Shown here: one piece after another, positions 25,113 to 34,631 of the stretch | Position numbering within the stretch: position 1 is the first letter of the stretch | Layout: each line of letters opens with the position of its first letter | NCBI RefSeq assembly: GCF_017942085.1 | Contig: NZ_JAGKSP010000002.1 | Span: 186,001-250,000, forward strand | Source: Paenibacillus lignilyticus | GTDB lineage: Bacteria; Bacillota; Bacilli; Paenibacillales; Paenibacillaceae | Length of the DNA: 64,000 nt | Direction of reading: 5' to 3' | Position numbers and translations under genes: made by a program | Notes under the pieces: generated by a model | The model's database searches: none | What the model was told of the DNA's origin: nothing | What the model saw: only the letters and a program-made list of their open reading frames with translations

Positions 25113-26180
25113 ATGAAGCGTTTTGTCATTCTTGGCGGCGGTTATGGAGGTCTTACAGTCGCCCATGCATTGCTGGAGGGTGAACTGCCAGACGACACAA
25201 TCGTCGTTCTAATTGACCGTATGCCGTTTCAAGGGTTAAAAACGGAGTATTATTCTTTGGTAGCGGGAACGGCTGCAGATATTGATCTGCGCGTAGCTTT
25301 CCCTTCGGATCCGCGTCTGATCGTCACCTACGGCGAAGTAACCGATATCGACCTGGATGCGAAGCATATCCAGCTTGCCGGCCAAGATCCGCTTGAATAC
25401 GAGTGGCTCGTAGTCGCACTTGGCTGTACGGACAAATATCATGGCATTGATGGTGCGGAGTTGTACTCCAACAGCATCCAGACGTTCTCCGCATCGCGTA
25501 AAACCTATTTGGCACTAAACGACGTGAAGCCATATGGGCAAGTAACCATCGTCGGCGGCGGGTTGAGCGGTGTTGAGGTAGCATCCGAGCTGCGCGAAGG
25601 CCGTCCTGACCTCAATATCCGGATTATCGATCGCGGACCGAGCATTCTGTCTGCATTCCCGGGCAAGCTGCAGGAATATGTTTCTTCGTGGTTTATCGAG
25701 CATGAAGTGGAAATGCGGGGACATGTTTCGCTGCATAAGCTGGAAGAAGGCTGCTTGTATGATTTGAACAATCCGAGTCCAATCCTGTCTGACGTAACGG
25801 TATGGACAGCCGGTATTCAACCCGTAGCGCTGGTTCAACGCATGAACCTGCCTAAGGACGCCCAAGGCCGTCTTATCATTAATGAGAACCACCAACTGCC
25901 GGATTATAATGACGTGTTCATCGTCGGCGACTGCGCTTCCCTGCCATTCTCGCCAAGCGCGCAGGCTGCGGAAGGACAAGGCAAGCAAGTTGCAGAAGTC
26001 ATGCAAGCAATTTGGAGCGGCAAAACACCCAAACTTGGCAAAATCAAGCTTAAAGGCGTTCTCGGCTCGCTTGGTAAAAAAGCCGGCTTCGGACTCATGG
26101 GCCGCACGCCTCTTATGGGCCGCGTACCTCGCGTTCTCAAAAGCGGCGTCTTATGGATGTCGAAGCATCATTTCGGCTAA
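25113..26180 (+). CDS. yutJ: NAD(P)/FAD-dependent oxidoreductase (YutJ-like)
   Basis: 355 aa from the ATG at 25113 (MKRFVILGGGYGGLTVAH); the frame can be extended upstream to a TTG but without family support. FAD motif GGGYGGLTVAHALL at the N-terminus, NAD motif TIVGGGLSGVEVASEL (about 150-165) and NDVFIVGDCASLPF (about 270-283) place it with NDH-2-like disulfide-reductase-fold proteins. B. subtilis YutJ is annotated as a putative NADH dehydrogenase and has yuzB and yutI as neighbours, as here. It may reduce a quinone or another acceptor. The Shine-Dalgarno site is weak (GTTGGGA). Confidence 0.82.
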   Translation: MKRFVILGGGYGGLTVAHALLEGELPDDTIVVLIDRMPFQGLKTEYYSLVAGTAADIDLRVAFPSDPRLIVTYGEVTDIDLDAKHIQLAGQDPLEYEWLVVALGCTDKYHGIDGAELYSNSIQTFSASRKTYLALNDVKPYGQVTIVGGGLSGVEVASELREGRPDLNIRIIDRGPSILSAFPGKLQEYVSSWFIEHEVEMRGHVSLHKLEEGCLYDLNNPSPILSDVTVWTAGIQPVALVQRMNLPKDAQGRLIINENHQLPDYNDVFIVGDCASLPFSPSAQAAEGQGKQVAEVMQAIWSGKTPKLGKIKLKGVLGSLGKKAGFGLMGRTPLMGRVPRVLKSGVLWMSKHHFG

Positions 26181-26216
26181 ACTAGTAAGATATGGAACCT
26201 GCCCTGGTAGGAACGG

Positions 26217-26489
26217 TTACATATCATCGATCAGTCGATCTAATGCTTCACGATCTGCTTGTTGCTTCACAATGGCCTTCATCATTCGTTCTTCCAGCTC
26301 TTCGATGGTTTCGCCGGCGATAATCTCGCCATTGACGAGACCGAACGGAGCCAAATAACATTCGCCGCAATTTCCCAGGCAGCCGTATTCGATTACATCA
26401 TAATCCGGATTTTCCTCTAGCTTTTTCATGAGACGGTCGGTGCCATGGTGCATATTGCTGGCGCAAAATTCTATCATCGTTTTTAACAT
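26217..26489 (-). CDS. yuzB: YuzB-like protein (DUF1450)
   Basis: 90 aa from the ATG behind AGGTGA; upstream in-frame codons lack family similarity. Conserved cysteines: C9 (IEFCASN) and the cluster C37, C41, C44 (YGCLGNCGEC), suggesting a thioredoxin-like ferredoxin fold or metal site. An acidic helix follows (GETIEELEERMMKAIV). It is convergent with yutJ and divergent from yutI, matching its B. subtilis neighbourhood. Function unknown; a link with Fe-S or redox metabolism is plausible. Confidence 0.78.
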   Translation of the reverse strand: MLKTMIEFCASNMHHGTDRLMKKLEENPDYDVIEYGCLGNCGECYLAPFGLVNGEIIAGETIEELEERMMKAIVKQQADREALDRLIDDM

Positions 26490-26579
26490 TTTTATTCGTT
26501 CACCTGGCCTTGAGTGATTGATATCCATTTTCAATTGCTCTGCTTTGTACTATAATAGGGGAGAAAGGAGTGGATTGCA

Positions 26580-26825
26580 ATGAGTGAAAATGCACAAAGC
26601 ACGATGTACGATGAAGTTTTGGATGTTCTTGACAAGCTGCGCCCGTTCTTGCAGCGCGACGGCGGCGACGTTGAACTCGTCGACGTAGAGGACGGCATCG
26701 TGAAACTTCGTTTGGTGGGTGCTTGCGGCAGCTGCCCAAGCTCGACAATTACGCTTAAAGCAGGGATTGAACGCGCTCTGCTTGAAGAAGTCGAAGGCGT
26801 ACAAGAGGTAATGCAAGTATTCTAA
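26580..26825 (+). CDS. yutI: NifU C-terminal-domain Fe-S scaffold (YutI-like)
   Basis: 81 aa, nearly all NifU-type domain, with the cluster-binding pair CGSC (C49, C52) in the segment [17 protein letters not shown]. It should carry and pass on 4Fe-4S clusters. AAAGGAG lies 9 bases before the ATG, and a TATAAT at 26551-26556 with a TTTTCA -35 17 bases upstream is a likely promoter. It complements the A-type carrier at 22418-22780. Confidence 0.93.
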   Translation: MSENAQSTMYDEVLDVLDKLRPFLQRDGGDVELVDVEDGIVKLRLVGACGSCPSSTITLKAGIERALLEEVEGVQEVMQVF

Positions 26826-26856
26826 TCTCTTAACCTCTTCACCCATTATTTACAAT

Positions 26857-26908
26857 AAAGAGTCTTGCCGTTATCCAGCCACTAAGGCGGATACGGCAAG
26901 ACTCTTTT
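26857..26908. terminator. Bidirectional terminator between yutI and the SDR gene
   Basis: AAAGAGTCTTGCCGTTATCC pairs with GGATACGGCAAGACTCTTTT (one bulged base), between convergent genes. Confidence 0.88.
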
Positions 26909-26910
26909 GT

Positions 26911-27705
26911 TTAGTTGGATGATGTTTTGATGGAAGTCTTGATCGGGTCGAAACCCCCGGTTACATCCACGATGTTTCCTGTCAAATAATCCGATTGCGG
27001 CAAGCATAAGAACGTAATGACCCTTGCGACATCCTCGCCGCTTCCGGGACGTCCTCTCGGCGATTCTTCATCTTGCTCACCGGAAACCTCTGCGATCGTC
27101 CGCTCCTTGTTCACACCGCGAATATCGCCCGGACAGACCATGTGAACCGTAATGCCGTTGCCTGCCTCTTCGACGGCAAGCGTCTTCGTGAAGGATACAA
27201 GTCCCGTCTTAGCGGAAGCGTAAACGGCTCTGTGAGGCCACGCACGGCCTTCTCCGGCATGACCGAAGCCAAAGTGGATGATGCGTCCCCACTGCCGCTT
27301 ACGCATCCCTGCGAGCAGATGGTGATCGAGCAGCATAACGCCAAGCAAATTGCCGTTAACTAAGCCGATCACTTCTTCTGCGGAATAATCCGCGAATAGC
27401 CGTCGCTCTCGAATGAATGGGCCGGCGTTATTGATCAGAATATCGATACTGCCGGTTTGCGACCATGCCTGCGCTTCGGCTGCAAGACGTGCAACATCGC
27501 CTTGAACGGCGATGTCAGCCCCGATTGCGGTTGCACGAACGCCGCATTGCTGCGTAATGTCCGCTGCGAGCAAGAGCGCCTCCTGCTCGCTTGATTTATA
27601 ATTCAGCACGATGTCGCAGCCCATCTGAGCCAGCGACATCGCCGTCATTTTGCCTAACCCTTTCGCACTTCCCGTTATTAAAGCCGTTCGTCCTTTCAGC
27701 TCCAT
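26911..27705 (-). CDS. Short-chain dehydrogenase/reductase
   Basis: 264 aa classical SDR. Cofactor motif TGSAKGLG near the N-terminus, NNAG at about residue 90, and the catalytic YASAK. It ends with the usual LTGNIVDVTGG segment. The ATG at 27705 is six bases from GGGAGG; the GTG two codons earlier touches that site. Likely NADP(H)-dependent oxidoreductase; the substrate cannot be assigned. It lies 21 bases after the HEPN-family gene. Confidence 0.88.
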   Translation of the reverse strand: MELKGRTALITGSAKGLGKMTAMSLAQMGCDIVLNYKSSEQEALLLAADITQQCGVRATAIGADIAVQGDVARLAAEAQAWSQTGSIDILINNAGPFIRERRLFADYSAEEVIGLVNGNLLGVMLLDHHLLAGMRKRQWGRIIHFGFGHAGEGRAWPHRAVYASAKTGLVSFTKTLAVEEAGNGITVHMVCPGDIRGVNKERTIAEVSGEQDEESPRGRPGSGEDVARVITFLCLPQSDYLTGNIVDVTGGFDPIKTSIKTSSN

Positions 27706-27726
27706 GGGCACCCTCCCAAGTTCAGA

Positions 27727-28431
27727 TCATTTTCTCATCTGGCGATAAGCATGGTGAAAGGTCAGCTTAAGTGTATCCAGCACCATATCCATCATTTCAT
27801 CCAGATCGCGCATCTGCTGAGTAATATTCTCCAATTGGTGCTGCTCTGAATATGATTCATGGCTTTGTCTGAGATCATCCTGCATTTCCGAATTCATGAA
27901 GTGGATCTCCGTATTCCGCCGTTTGCGGATTCGGTTCATCGTAGGCTTGATAAGCTCCTTGAGCTCGTATAGAGGCAGCGCCAGCTCCGAATATGCATTC
28001 CGCTGCACCATCGTGCGCAGCACGGTGAAATACGAGAAATGCGGTTTAACCCGCTCCGTTTGTAAGCCGAGATAGTCGTTCATCAGCGTCCCCAGCTTAT
28101 CAAGCAGCGAGAACAGCCGAATAAAGGCATTTTTGTCAAAGTACACGTAACGGTGATAGTTCATCTGCTCCTCAGGTTTCATGGCCGTATAGGAAGCGGA
28201 CGTAATCATGGCGCTGAACTTGCGTGCTGCATATTGGCTTTGCTCAAGCTCATCCAGTGAGGAAATAAGACCAAGCGTGTAAATCTCGTATTTGCGAAGC
28301 TTGTGATTCTCATCATGACTCTGCTCGATCAGCTTATGAAGCGCATCGGCGTACTGCTCCATCGCTTGCACGGTTTCCAGCAGTTTGCCCTCCGAGACAC
28401 GCGGCGGTTCACCAAACAGCATTCTAAGCAC
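27727..28431 (-). CDS. Cthe_2314-like HEPN-domain protein
   Basis: 234 aa, almost entirely helical and charged. It resembles the Cthe_2314-like HEPN family common in Paenibacillus. The segment RKRRNTEIHF contains the HEPN signature R-x4-H (RNTEIH) seen in HEPN ribonucleases. It starts at GTG, eight bases from AGGAGG. No nucleotidyltransferase (MNT) partner lies beside it; the neighbours are an SDR and ctaA. It could be a stand-alone RNase or a non-toxic HEPN scaffold. Confidence 0.7.
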   Translation of the reverse strand: MLRMLFGEPPRVSEGKLLETVQAMEQYADALHKLIEQSHDENHKLRKYEIYTLGLISSLDELEQSQYAARKFSAMITSASYTAMKPEEQMNYHRYVYFDKNAFIRLFSLLDKLGTLMNDYLGLQTERVKPHFSYFTVLRTMVQRNAYSELALPLYELKELIKPTMNRIRKRRNTEIHFMNSEMQDDLRQSHESYSEQHQLENITQQMRDLDEMMDMVLDTLKLTFHHAYRQMRK

Positions 28432-28475
28432 TAGGCAGTCCTCCTGAAGTTACAACTTGTCTTCTTAGACATGCA

Positions 28476-29402
28476 TTACCCTCGTCCTTCGCGCCACTTC
28501 CATGCCCGAATCATAAAGTCGCACAGAATCCCGAACAGGATAGAGATGATGATATTGTGCAGGATGCTTGTGAAAACAAACCAATCCTCATTGCCGATCG
28601 TCTTCGTAAGCAGCGCGCCGCTCAGGACTTGGCTGATGACCAGCACGAACACGAGAAAAATCGTACTGCGAAGCGCTTGGTTGCCGCTTGCGACCCGCTT
28701 CACATGCATCATTAACCAGGTAACCAGAATGAACAGCACTGCGGCCGCGACACGGTGAATAAAGACATAACGCGTAGCGCCTTCCATATCAGGAATGAGG
28801 TCGCCGTTACATAGCGGCCAGCCGATGCATCCGCCTGCCGAATCGGTATGCCGGATAAAGGCACCTAAGTAAATAACGAAATAGCTGTAAATCAGAATGG
28901 CTAACGACAAGTAAAACACGGATTGCGGTACGCGAGCGGCAGGCTTGTCCGCCAGCTCTCCCCGCTTCATCCTGCCAGTCCATAAGAGGAGCAGCAGCGT
29001 GAACATGAAAGCCATAATAGAGAACCCAAAGTGCAGAGCCAGTACGGCAGGAGTCGTCGGCCATACGACCGCAGCAGCGCCGAGCAAAGCCTGCAAGAGG
29101 GTGAAAAAACCTGAGCCTGACGCGTAAATAATCGGCTCTTTGTAATCGCGGTACCACTTCAGCGTTGCGATGAATGTCGCAAGCACCAATAAGCCAATGC
29201 CGCCGCTAATCAATCGATGGGAGTATTCGATTAACGATTCCAGCGTATACGCCGGTATAAATTTGCCGTTACATAGCGGCCAATCTGTTCCACAGCCGCG
29301 GCCGGAGTCTGTATTCGTCACAAGCGCGCCGGCAATCAACACCAAAAACATCCCTATGCACGTTACAATAGCAAGCGCACGATATCGGTTAGAATTCAAC
29401 AT
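28476..29402 (-). CDS. ctaA: Haem A synthase CtaA
   Basis: About 308 aa with eight transmembrane segments. Two paired haem-ligand regions are visible, each with a CxxWPLCNG loop (GRGCGTDWPLCNGKFIP and GGCIGWPLCNGDLIP) and histidines in EYSHRLISG and FIHRVAAAV. CtaA oxidises haem O to haem A for the aa3 terminal oxidase. The start is ambiguous: GTG at 29408, ATG at 29402 and TTG at 29399 all lie by one AGGTGG site, the TTG having the best spacing. ctaB, which makes haem O, is 14 kb away on the same strand. Confidence 0.93.
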   Translation of the reverse strand: MLNSNRYRALAIVTCIGMFLVLIAGALVTNTDSGRGCGTDWPLCNGKFIPAYTLESLIEYSHRLISGGIGLLVLATFIATLKWYRDYKEPIIYASGSGFFTLLQALLGAAAVVWPTTPAVLALHFGFSIMAFMFTLLLLLWTGRMKRGELADKPAARVPQSVFYLSLAILIYSYFVIYLGAFIRHTDSAGGCIGWPLCNGDLIPDMEGATRYVFIHRVAAAVLFILVTWLMMHVKRVASGNQALRSTIFLVFVLVISQVLSGALLTKTIGNEDWFVFTSILHNIIISILFGILCDFMIRAWKWREGRG

Positions 29403-29503
29403 GTCCACCTAACTTCCGGAAAGAATCACCTCAATTATAACGAACTATGTTGGCAAATACCATGTTCAAACTGTGAACACAGGCAGCCCTCATCTCGAGA
29501 CAG

Positions 29504-29544
29504 AAAAGCCCGCTCTGCGCCAATTTCGGACACATTGCGGGCTT
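29504..29544 (-). terminator. Terminator after the thioredoxin-like gene
   Basis: On the minus strand AAGCCCGC pairs with GCGGGCTT, followed by TTTC. It lies 18 bases past the stop of the gene at 29563. Confidence 0.65.
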
Positions 29545-29562
29545 CCCTGACCCGGGTTTTCG

Positions 29563-29913
29563 TTATGAGCTCGGAAGTGCTTCCGCCACTTGGACGGCCC
29601 GATCCAGAAACTGCTCAATTTCCTCACGTGTCTTGCGCAGCTTGCTGACGAAACGAACGAGCTCCTGCCCTTTCTTGAACGCGATAAAGCTTGGAATGCC
29701 AAGGATGTTCAGCTCGCTGCACAGGTCCGGCAAATCATCGCGGTCAATTTGGAGGAACTGAATGCGGTCCCCGTAGCTGCCCTCGATATCCGGCATGAAT
29801 GGCTCGATATAATGGCAATCCTTGCACCAGGTAGTCTTGAAAACCGCTACCGTGACGATATCCTCGCGGTTAACCGCGTCTCGAAATGCTTGTTCCGTTG
29901 TTATGATCTGCAT
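29563..29913 (-). CDS. Thioredoxin-family protein
   Basis: 116 aa, one thioredoxin fold with active site WCKDC (C30, C33) and the cis-proline segment GIPSFIAF. The dipeptide between the cysteines (Lys-Asp) differs from the Gly-Pro of classical thioredoxin, so redox potential and partner may differ. No signal peptide, so it should be cytoplasmic. AAAGGAG is 12 bases upstream of the ATG. Confidence 0.88.
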   Translation of the reverse strand: MQIITTEQAFRDAVNREDIVTVAVFKTTWCKDCHYIEPFMPDIEGSYGDRIQFLQIDRDDLPDLCSELNILGIPSFIAFKKGQELVRFVSKLRKTREEIEQFLDRAVQVAEALPSS

Positions 29914-29989
29914 GGCAATGTCGTACTCCTTTCAATGTGGAAGCCTGTTTCGGCAATGCTGTGATGTGATGTGATGTGCAAACAATCGT

Positions 29990-31660
29990 TTAGGGCTCCC
30001 GGGAAATGACCAGATAGTCATCCTCATAATCGTCGGTATTCCATTGCAGCGTTCCGCCAAGCGCCTTCACGAAATCGCGCGCCGGTACATAAGTGACACC
30101 ATTAATGACCGTTGGCGGGAAGCTCCAAGTCACGGTCTTTCCGTTTAGTGTAACATGGTTGCTGCCTGTTCTCATCCCCAGCGTTGAACCTGTCGCATCA
30201 TCGTATACGACTAGTGTGCCTGCTTCCTTCCGAATAGTTGCATGGAATCCGTTAACCGTTCGACGAAGCGGAATCAAAGTTATGCCGTCAGGCGTAATAA
30301 TCGGCGGATTAGCACTGTATGCGGCATACATCGTGATCACTTGTTTGCTAATATGCCCTTGTTCCCGAAGCAGGCTGTACAGGACGGAATCCGGCTCGAG
30401 GTTACGCAGCACTTCGTAGCCTTCCATCTCCATCAATTGCTCCCCGTCGATCGAAAGTCGAGGTGCAGTCGGCTGATCCGGCATTACATTACCGTTCACA
30501 TTCCACCGATCGGACGTCACTTTGAGCCATAGGCCTTCGATCGGCGCGGACTCTTCCAGCTCCCCAATATTAACCGCGGTAAGCATTTCTTCACCATCAG
30601 CTGCCACAGTTTCTTGAGCTGCAGCTGCAGCCTCCTTATCTGCCAGGGCATCCAGCGCTGCCAGATTCGGTTTGATCGAAGCCTCGATCACCGACTTGCG
30701 AATATCAAGCTTGCTGTCGATGAACAGGTCGCCTTTTACATACGTGTCTTTGGTAAAGATGTGGTTAAGCTCTTCTTGGTCGTTCAGCTCCGTCTTGGCG
30801 ATCCCGTCCTTCAGCTCCGTGAGCATTTCCACCACGCTGTCGGTCGCTTCCTGAACGCTCTCCCCATCGATTTCTTCTTCGGGCAGCGAACCGAATATGC
30901 TCTCTGCACCGGTGGATTTCAGGGCATCGCTCTGGCTTTGAACCAGCTCAAGCAATTGGGTGAGCATTTCTTTCAGCCCATCCTTATCGCTTAGAAGCGC
31001 TTCTACATAGGATTTCGCCCAATCCCACAGCTCTATGCCTGTCAGCTCCGCATGAATGTTCATCCCGCTAACGGTTTCTCCCGCTACTTGCTCTTGCCCG
31101 ACATTGACGGACAAGTGCTTCGGATTCGGCAAATTATGAATCGCATAGTCGCCTGCGACATCCATCATCTGTTTGGCGGTTTCCGTCAGCTTAGCCTCTG
31201 TCGCATCATTAATTCCGAGCCCGTCATCGTCCTGCAGATCGGCCGATCCGGCCATATGTATGACAATCGGGCGTTTTGCCCCTTCAAGATCAATCACGGT
31301 CAGCTTGTCATCCAGCTGAGCGCTAAACGCAATGGACTTTTCGCCAAGCGACAGCTTTCCCTTAACGGACATGGCACCGGCTTGCGCGACCATCACATGA
31401 TCAAGCTGCAGCTTGACCGAGGATACCAAATCGAGCACTGCTTTCTCTTCGTCTGTCGCATCAGCAAGTGCATTGTCCTTCAGAAGCAGCTTGAATTCCA
31501 CCAACTGGCTGCCTTCATACGAGGTAACCTTCAGCGACTGCTTCAGCATGGCATTGAAATCCACCCCGCCTAATGCCTGACAGCCGGCCACAATGAATAC
31601 GAGAAGCGATAATAGCAGTAAGCATGAATTTCTCCACAACCCAGGCCGCTTTTTCAACAA
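29990..31660 (-). CDS. Lipoprotein with copper-amine-oxidase N-terminal (stalk) domain
   Basis: 556 aa with a lipoprotein signal (SCLLLLSLLVFIVAGC). The C-terminal 150 residues are the copper amine oxidase N-terminal-like or stalk domain common in Paenibacillaceae surface proteins (GITLIPLRRTVNGFHATI... GVTYVPARDFVKALGG). The central 350 residues form an all-alpha/beta region with repeated VKLQL/LDDKLTVI-type strands that I cannot name. It starts at one of two adjacent TTG codons behind GAGGAG. No enzymatic domain is seen, so the stalk probably positions it on the surface. Confidence 0.82.
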   Translation of the reverse strand: MLKKRPGLWRNSCLLLLSLLVFIVAGCQALGGVDFNAMLKQSLKVTSYEGSQLVEFKLLLKDNALADATDEEKAVLDLVSSVKLQLDHVMVAQAGAMSVKGKLSLGEKSIAFSAQLDDKLTVIDLEGAKRPIVIHMAGSADLQDDDGLGINDATEAKLTETAKQMMDVAGDYAIHNLPNPKHLSVNVGQEQVAGETVSGMNIHAELTGIELWDWAKSYVEALLSDKDGLKEMLTQLLELVQSQSDALKSTGAESIFGSLPEEEIDGESVQEATDSVVEMLTELKDGIAKTELNDQEELNHIFTKDTYVKGDLFIDSKLDIRKSVIEASIKPNLAALDALADKEAAAAAQETVAADGEEMLTAVNIGELEESAPIEGLWLKVTSDRWNVNGNVMPDQPTAPRLSIDGEQLMEMEGYEVLRNLEPDSVLYSLLREQGHISKQVITMYAAYSANPPIITPDGITLIPLRRTVNGFHATIRKEAGTLVVYDDATGSTLGMRTGSNHVTLNGKTVTWSFPPTVINGVTYVPARDFVKALGGTLQWNTDDYEDDYLVISREP

Positions 31661-31740
31661 AAAAACTCCTCTCCAACGGTAAAAAGACTAAGGTCCATTT
31701 TACCATGAAGAGGAAGTTGTGGGAATAACAATCCAGTTAA

Positions 31741-33384
31741 TTAAGAACGCGACGCAACTCGCATCAGCGGGTTTAGCAGCTTGCGCAGCGGACCCGGGAA
31801 CTGCCGGACGTCTTCGGCCTTCACGACTCGAAGCAGCACTAACAGCGCGACATAGAGTCCGAACGAAATGCCTCCCGCAGCGATGCAGGATATCAGAAAG
31901 GTCAGCTTAGCCGGGATACCGCCGATATAGTGTCTGCATACATAATCGATGAGCCAGCCTGCACCGGATGCCGCTACGATCGTAATCGCATAACCGGCCC
32001 AACGCCGCCCGAGGATGGAAAGTGAGATTTCCTTGCGAATCGCTCGGAAGTTAAGCGATGCGATCGTCATAAAGCAGATCGTAGAGGACAGGATCAAACC
32101 GTATACGCCCATGAAAGGCGCAAGAGCCAGGCTCGTCACAACCTTCACGACTATACCGATCAGTGCATGCCTCATCGGCATATGCGGTTTGTTCATGCTG
32201 GTCAGAACGGTATTGCTTGTCATCATCGTGATTTGGAAAATCGTGCCGGCCGTCAATGCGGCAATAGCCAAACTACCGCCCGTATTCGCGAAGAGCAAAC
32301 CATTTATCGACGTAGCAGCAATAGTCATGATGAGAGCAACCGGCACGCCCGTAAAGACCACAATGCGCATGACAAGCGATGCTTGACGCTCTACCTCCGG
32401 CATATTGCGTACGGAATAGGCAGCGGATATGACCGGAATCATGGATTGACTGAGCGCGATCGCCAGAATCGGCGGAATTCCCGCCAGCGCCTGCGCCTTC
32501 AACCCCAGCCAGTCCAGCGTTTGACGTGCATCGACCGCATTGTAATACCCGTGCGTCAGCTTCATGAACAACGAAGTGTCAAAGAAATAAATAAATTGAA
32601 CGGTCATCGAAGTAATGACGATCGGCACGGATATTCGGAACATTTCCTTATAAATCGTCTTAAACGACAACGGTGCACGCGCCGCCTGAGCTGTCGATTT
32701 CGTCTCGGCCGCAGGAGCAGCGGCTTTCTCAAGCGCATCGTGTCTCCGCAGCTTCCTTGCGTAGAATAACATCACGCAGAAAGCGCCCACACTGCCGAAC
32801 ACACTGCCGAATGTCGCGGCTGCGGCAATCCAGCTCTGTCCCCAGCCCCAAGCCAAGACGATATACGCAAGCCCTACCGCTGTAATAACGCGGAGAATTT
32901 GCTCGATGATTTGGGAGATGCCTCCGGCTGCCATAAGCTGACGGCCTTGGAAGTATCCTCTCATCATCGCGATGATCGGGAAGAACAGCAGCGCAGGCGC
33001 AATGGCCCGAACGGCCAAATCAGCACCGGGGTTCTCCGCGATATGCGTCGCGTAGAACGGAGCAAATACAAGCAGCAGCACCGTTATCACCACACCTGTG
33101 ATGGAACCGAATAAGAGAGCCGCTTTGTAAATCCGTTTCGCATCATCGGGACGGCCCTGGGCATAACGCTCAGAGACCATTTTGCTGATCGCGCTCGGGA
33201 TGCCTCCGGTTGCTACAATAAGAAGCATTAAATAAATATTATTAGCGACGGTAAAATAACCGCCGCCGCTGCTGTCTGTCATATAATCCAGCGGGATGCG
33301 CTGGAAGATCCCGAGAAACCGGGCTACCAGCGCTGCCGCTGCGAGAATGATCGTTCCTTTGATTAAAGAATCCTTTTTAACCAT
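31741..33384 (-). CDS. MurJ/SpoVB-type lipid flippase (polysaccharide biosynthesis protein)
   Basis: 547 aa with about 14 transmembrane segments, MOP exporter superfamily. The N-terminus (KGTIILAAAALVARFLGIFQRIPL) and GGIPSAISKMVSER are typical of the YtgP/SpoVB group, which move lipid-linked wall precursors across the membrane. The ATG at 33384 is 5-6 bases from AGGAGA; the GTG further up adds a non-family leader. It is the last gene of a HAD-DUF456-ThuA-flippase run with very short gaps. Whether it acts vegetatively (MurJ-like) or in sporulation (SpoVB-like) cannot be told from sequence. Confidence 0.88.
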   Translation of the reverse strand: MVKKDSLIKGTIILAAAALVARFLGIFQRIPLDYMTDSSGGGYFTVANNIYLMLLIVATGGIPSAISKMVSERYAQGRPDDAKRIYKAALLFGSITGVVITVLLLVFAPFYATHIAENPGADLAVRAIAPALLFFPIIAMMRGYFQGRQLMAAGGISQIIEQILRVITAVGLAYIVLAWGWGQSWIAAAATFGSVFGSVGAFCVMLFYARKLRRHDALEKAAAPAAETKSTAQAARAPLSFKTIYKEMFRISVPIVITSMTVQFIYFFDTSLFMKLTHGYYNAVDARQTLDWLGLKAQALAGIPPILAIALSQSMIPVISAAYSVRNMPEVERQASLVMRIVVFTGVPVALIMTIAATSINGLLFANTGGSLAIAALTAGTIFQITMMTSNTVLTSMNKPHMPMRHALIGIVVKVVTSLALAPFMGVYGLILSSTICFMTIASLNFRAIRKEISLSILGRRWAGYAITIVAASGAGWLIDYVCRHYIGGIPAKLTFLISCIAAGGISFGLYVALLVLLRVVKAEDVRQFPGPLRKLLNPLMRVASRS

Positions 33385-33405
33385 TTGCTCTCCTGACCAC
33401 ACTCA

Positions 33406-34128
33406 TTATTTCGCTTTGATGACCTCAAGCGGTTGGTGGTGACCGCGAACAGGCGCTGCCGCATTGGACGGAGCTGCCCAGCGGATACCGTTCTTGATCA
33501 CTTGTAGTACATTTTCGTTATAGTAGGTTGGGTACGTCTCGTGACCGGGACGGAAGTAGAACACTTTACCTTGGCCGCGGTGCCAGGTGCAGCCGCTGCG
33601 GAATACTTCGCCGCCTTCGAACCAACTGACGAATACGAGATCATCCGGCTGTGGAATATCGAAGTGCTCGCCATACATTTCTTCGCGTTCCATTTCGAAA
33701 TATTCCGGAAGGCCTGCAGCGATCGGGTGAGCCGGGTTAACCGTCCAGATCCGCTCTTTCTCATCGGCTTCGCGCCATTTCAGGTCGCAGCCCGTGCCCA
33801 TAAGCTTCTTGAAAATTTTGGAGAAGTGGCCGGAGTGAAGCACGATCAGACCCATGCCATTCATAACGCGTTTATGTACACGCTCCACGATCTCATCTTC
33901 CACTTTATCGTGAGCCATGTGGCCCCACCAGATCAGAACGTCCGTATTCGCAAGCACTTCTTCCGTCAAGCCGTGCTCCGGCTGTTCCAACGTAGCTGTC
34001 GCTACTTCGAAACCATCTGTGCCGATGCCTGCTTTAATGGCTTGGTGAATCCCATCCGGATAAACTTTAATAACGGCCTCATTCGTTTTCTCATGCATAA
34101 ATTCATTCCATACTGTAACTTTAATCAA
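33406..34128 (-). CDS. ThuA-domain protein
   Basis: 240 aa, class I glutamine-amidotransferase-like fold of the ThuA (trehalose utilisation) family: [10 protein letters not shown] at the start, [25 protein letters not shown], and [12 protein letters not shown] at the end. The start is TTG at 34128, nine bases from GAGGAGG. The exact reaction is unknown; some ThuA proteins are linked to sugar oxidation or processing. It overlaps nothing but is packed between the DUF456 and flippase genes. Confidence 0.85.
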   Translation of the reverse strand: MIKVTVWNEFMHEKTNEAVIKVYPDGIHQAIKAGIGTDGFEVATATLEQPEHGLTEEVLANTDVLIWWGHMAHDKVEDEIVERVHKRVMNGMGLIVLHSGHFSKIFKKLMGTGCDLKWREADEKERIWTVNPAHPIAAGLPEYFEMEREEMYGEHFDIPQPDDLVFVSWFEGGEVFRSGCTWHRGQGKVFYFRPGHETYPTYYNENVLQVIKNGIRWAAPSNAAAPVRGHHQPLEVIKAK

Positions 34129-34147
34129 CTTTGTCTGCCTCCTCAAA

Positions 34148-34624
34148 TTAGATCCAAATGATAAAAATAATAATCATAGCCGCTTGCATCATGAATTTGG
34201 CGACCATGCTGGAAAACAATCCAACTACCGCACCAAGCCCGGCTTTGAGAGCCTTGTCCATTTTCGCGCCGGTAAACAGCTCACCGAGCACGGCCCCGAG
34301 CAGAGGTCCAAGAATGATACCAAAGGCAGGAATAACGAATGGACCTACGATAAGTCCGATCGTACTGCCGATCACCGAGGCCCTGGAGCCTCCATACTTC
34401 TTAACGCCCCAAGCGCTGACGGCATAATCCGCAATGAACAGCGCAATGACAATTAACGACTGGATCGTCCAGAACCAGAAACCAAACGGAGAGAACGAGA
34501 TAAAGAAGCCATACACGAAGAATGCCGCGTAGATCGCAAGCGCCCCCGGCAGAATCGGATAAATGGCTCCGGCCATACCAATCACAAACAAAATAATGAC
34601 TAAGATCCAACCGGCTATCTCCAT
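34148..34624 (-). CDS. DUF456 membrane protein
   Basis: 158 aa with about five hydrophobic segments and the Gly-rich [14 protein letters not shown] and [10 protein letters not shown] loops that mark the DUF456 family. Function unknown. It starts 7 bases after the HAD gene stop and leads straight into the ThuA gene, so it is part of the same message. Confidence 0.85.
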   Translation of the reverse strand: MEIAGWILVIILFVIGMAGAIYPILPGALAIYAAFFVYGFFISFSPFGFWFWTIQSLIVIALFIADYAVSAWGVKKYGGSRASVIGSTIGLIVGPFVIPAFGIILGPLLGAVLGELFTGAKMDKALKAGLGAVVGLFSSMVAKFMMQAAMIIIFIIWI

Positions 34625-34631
34625 GCTGTAC

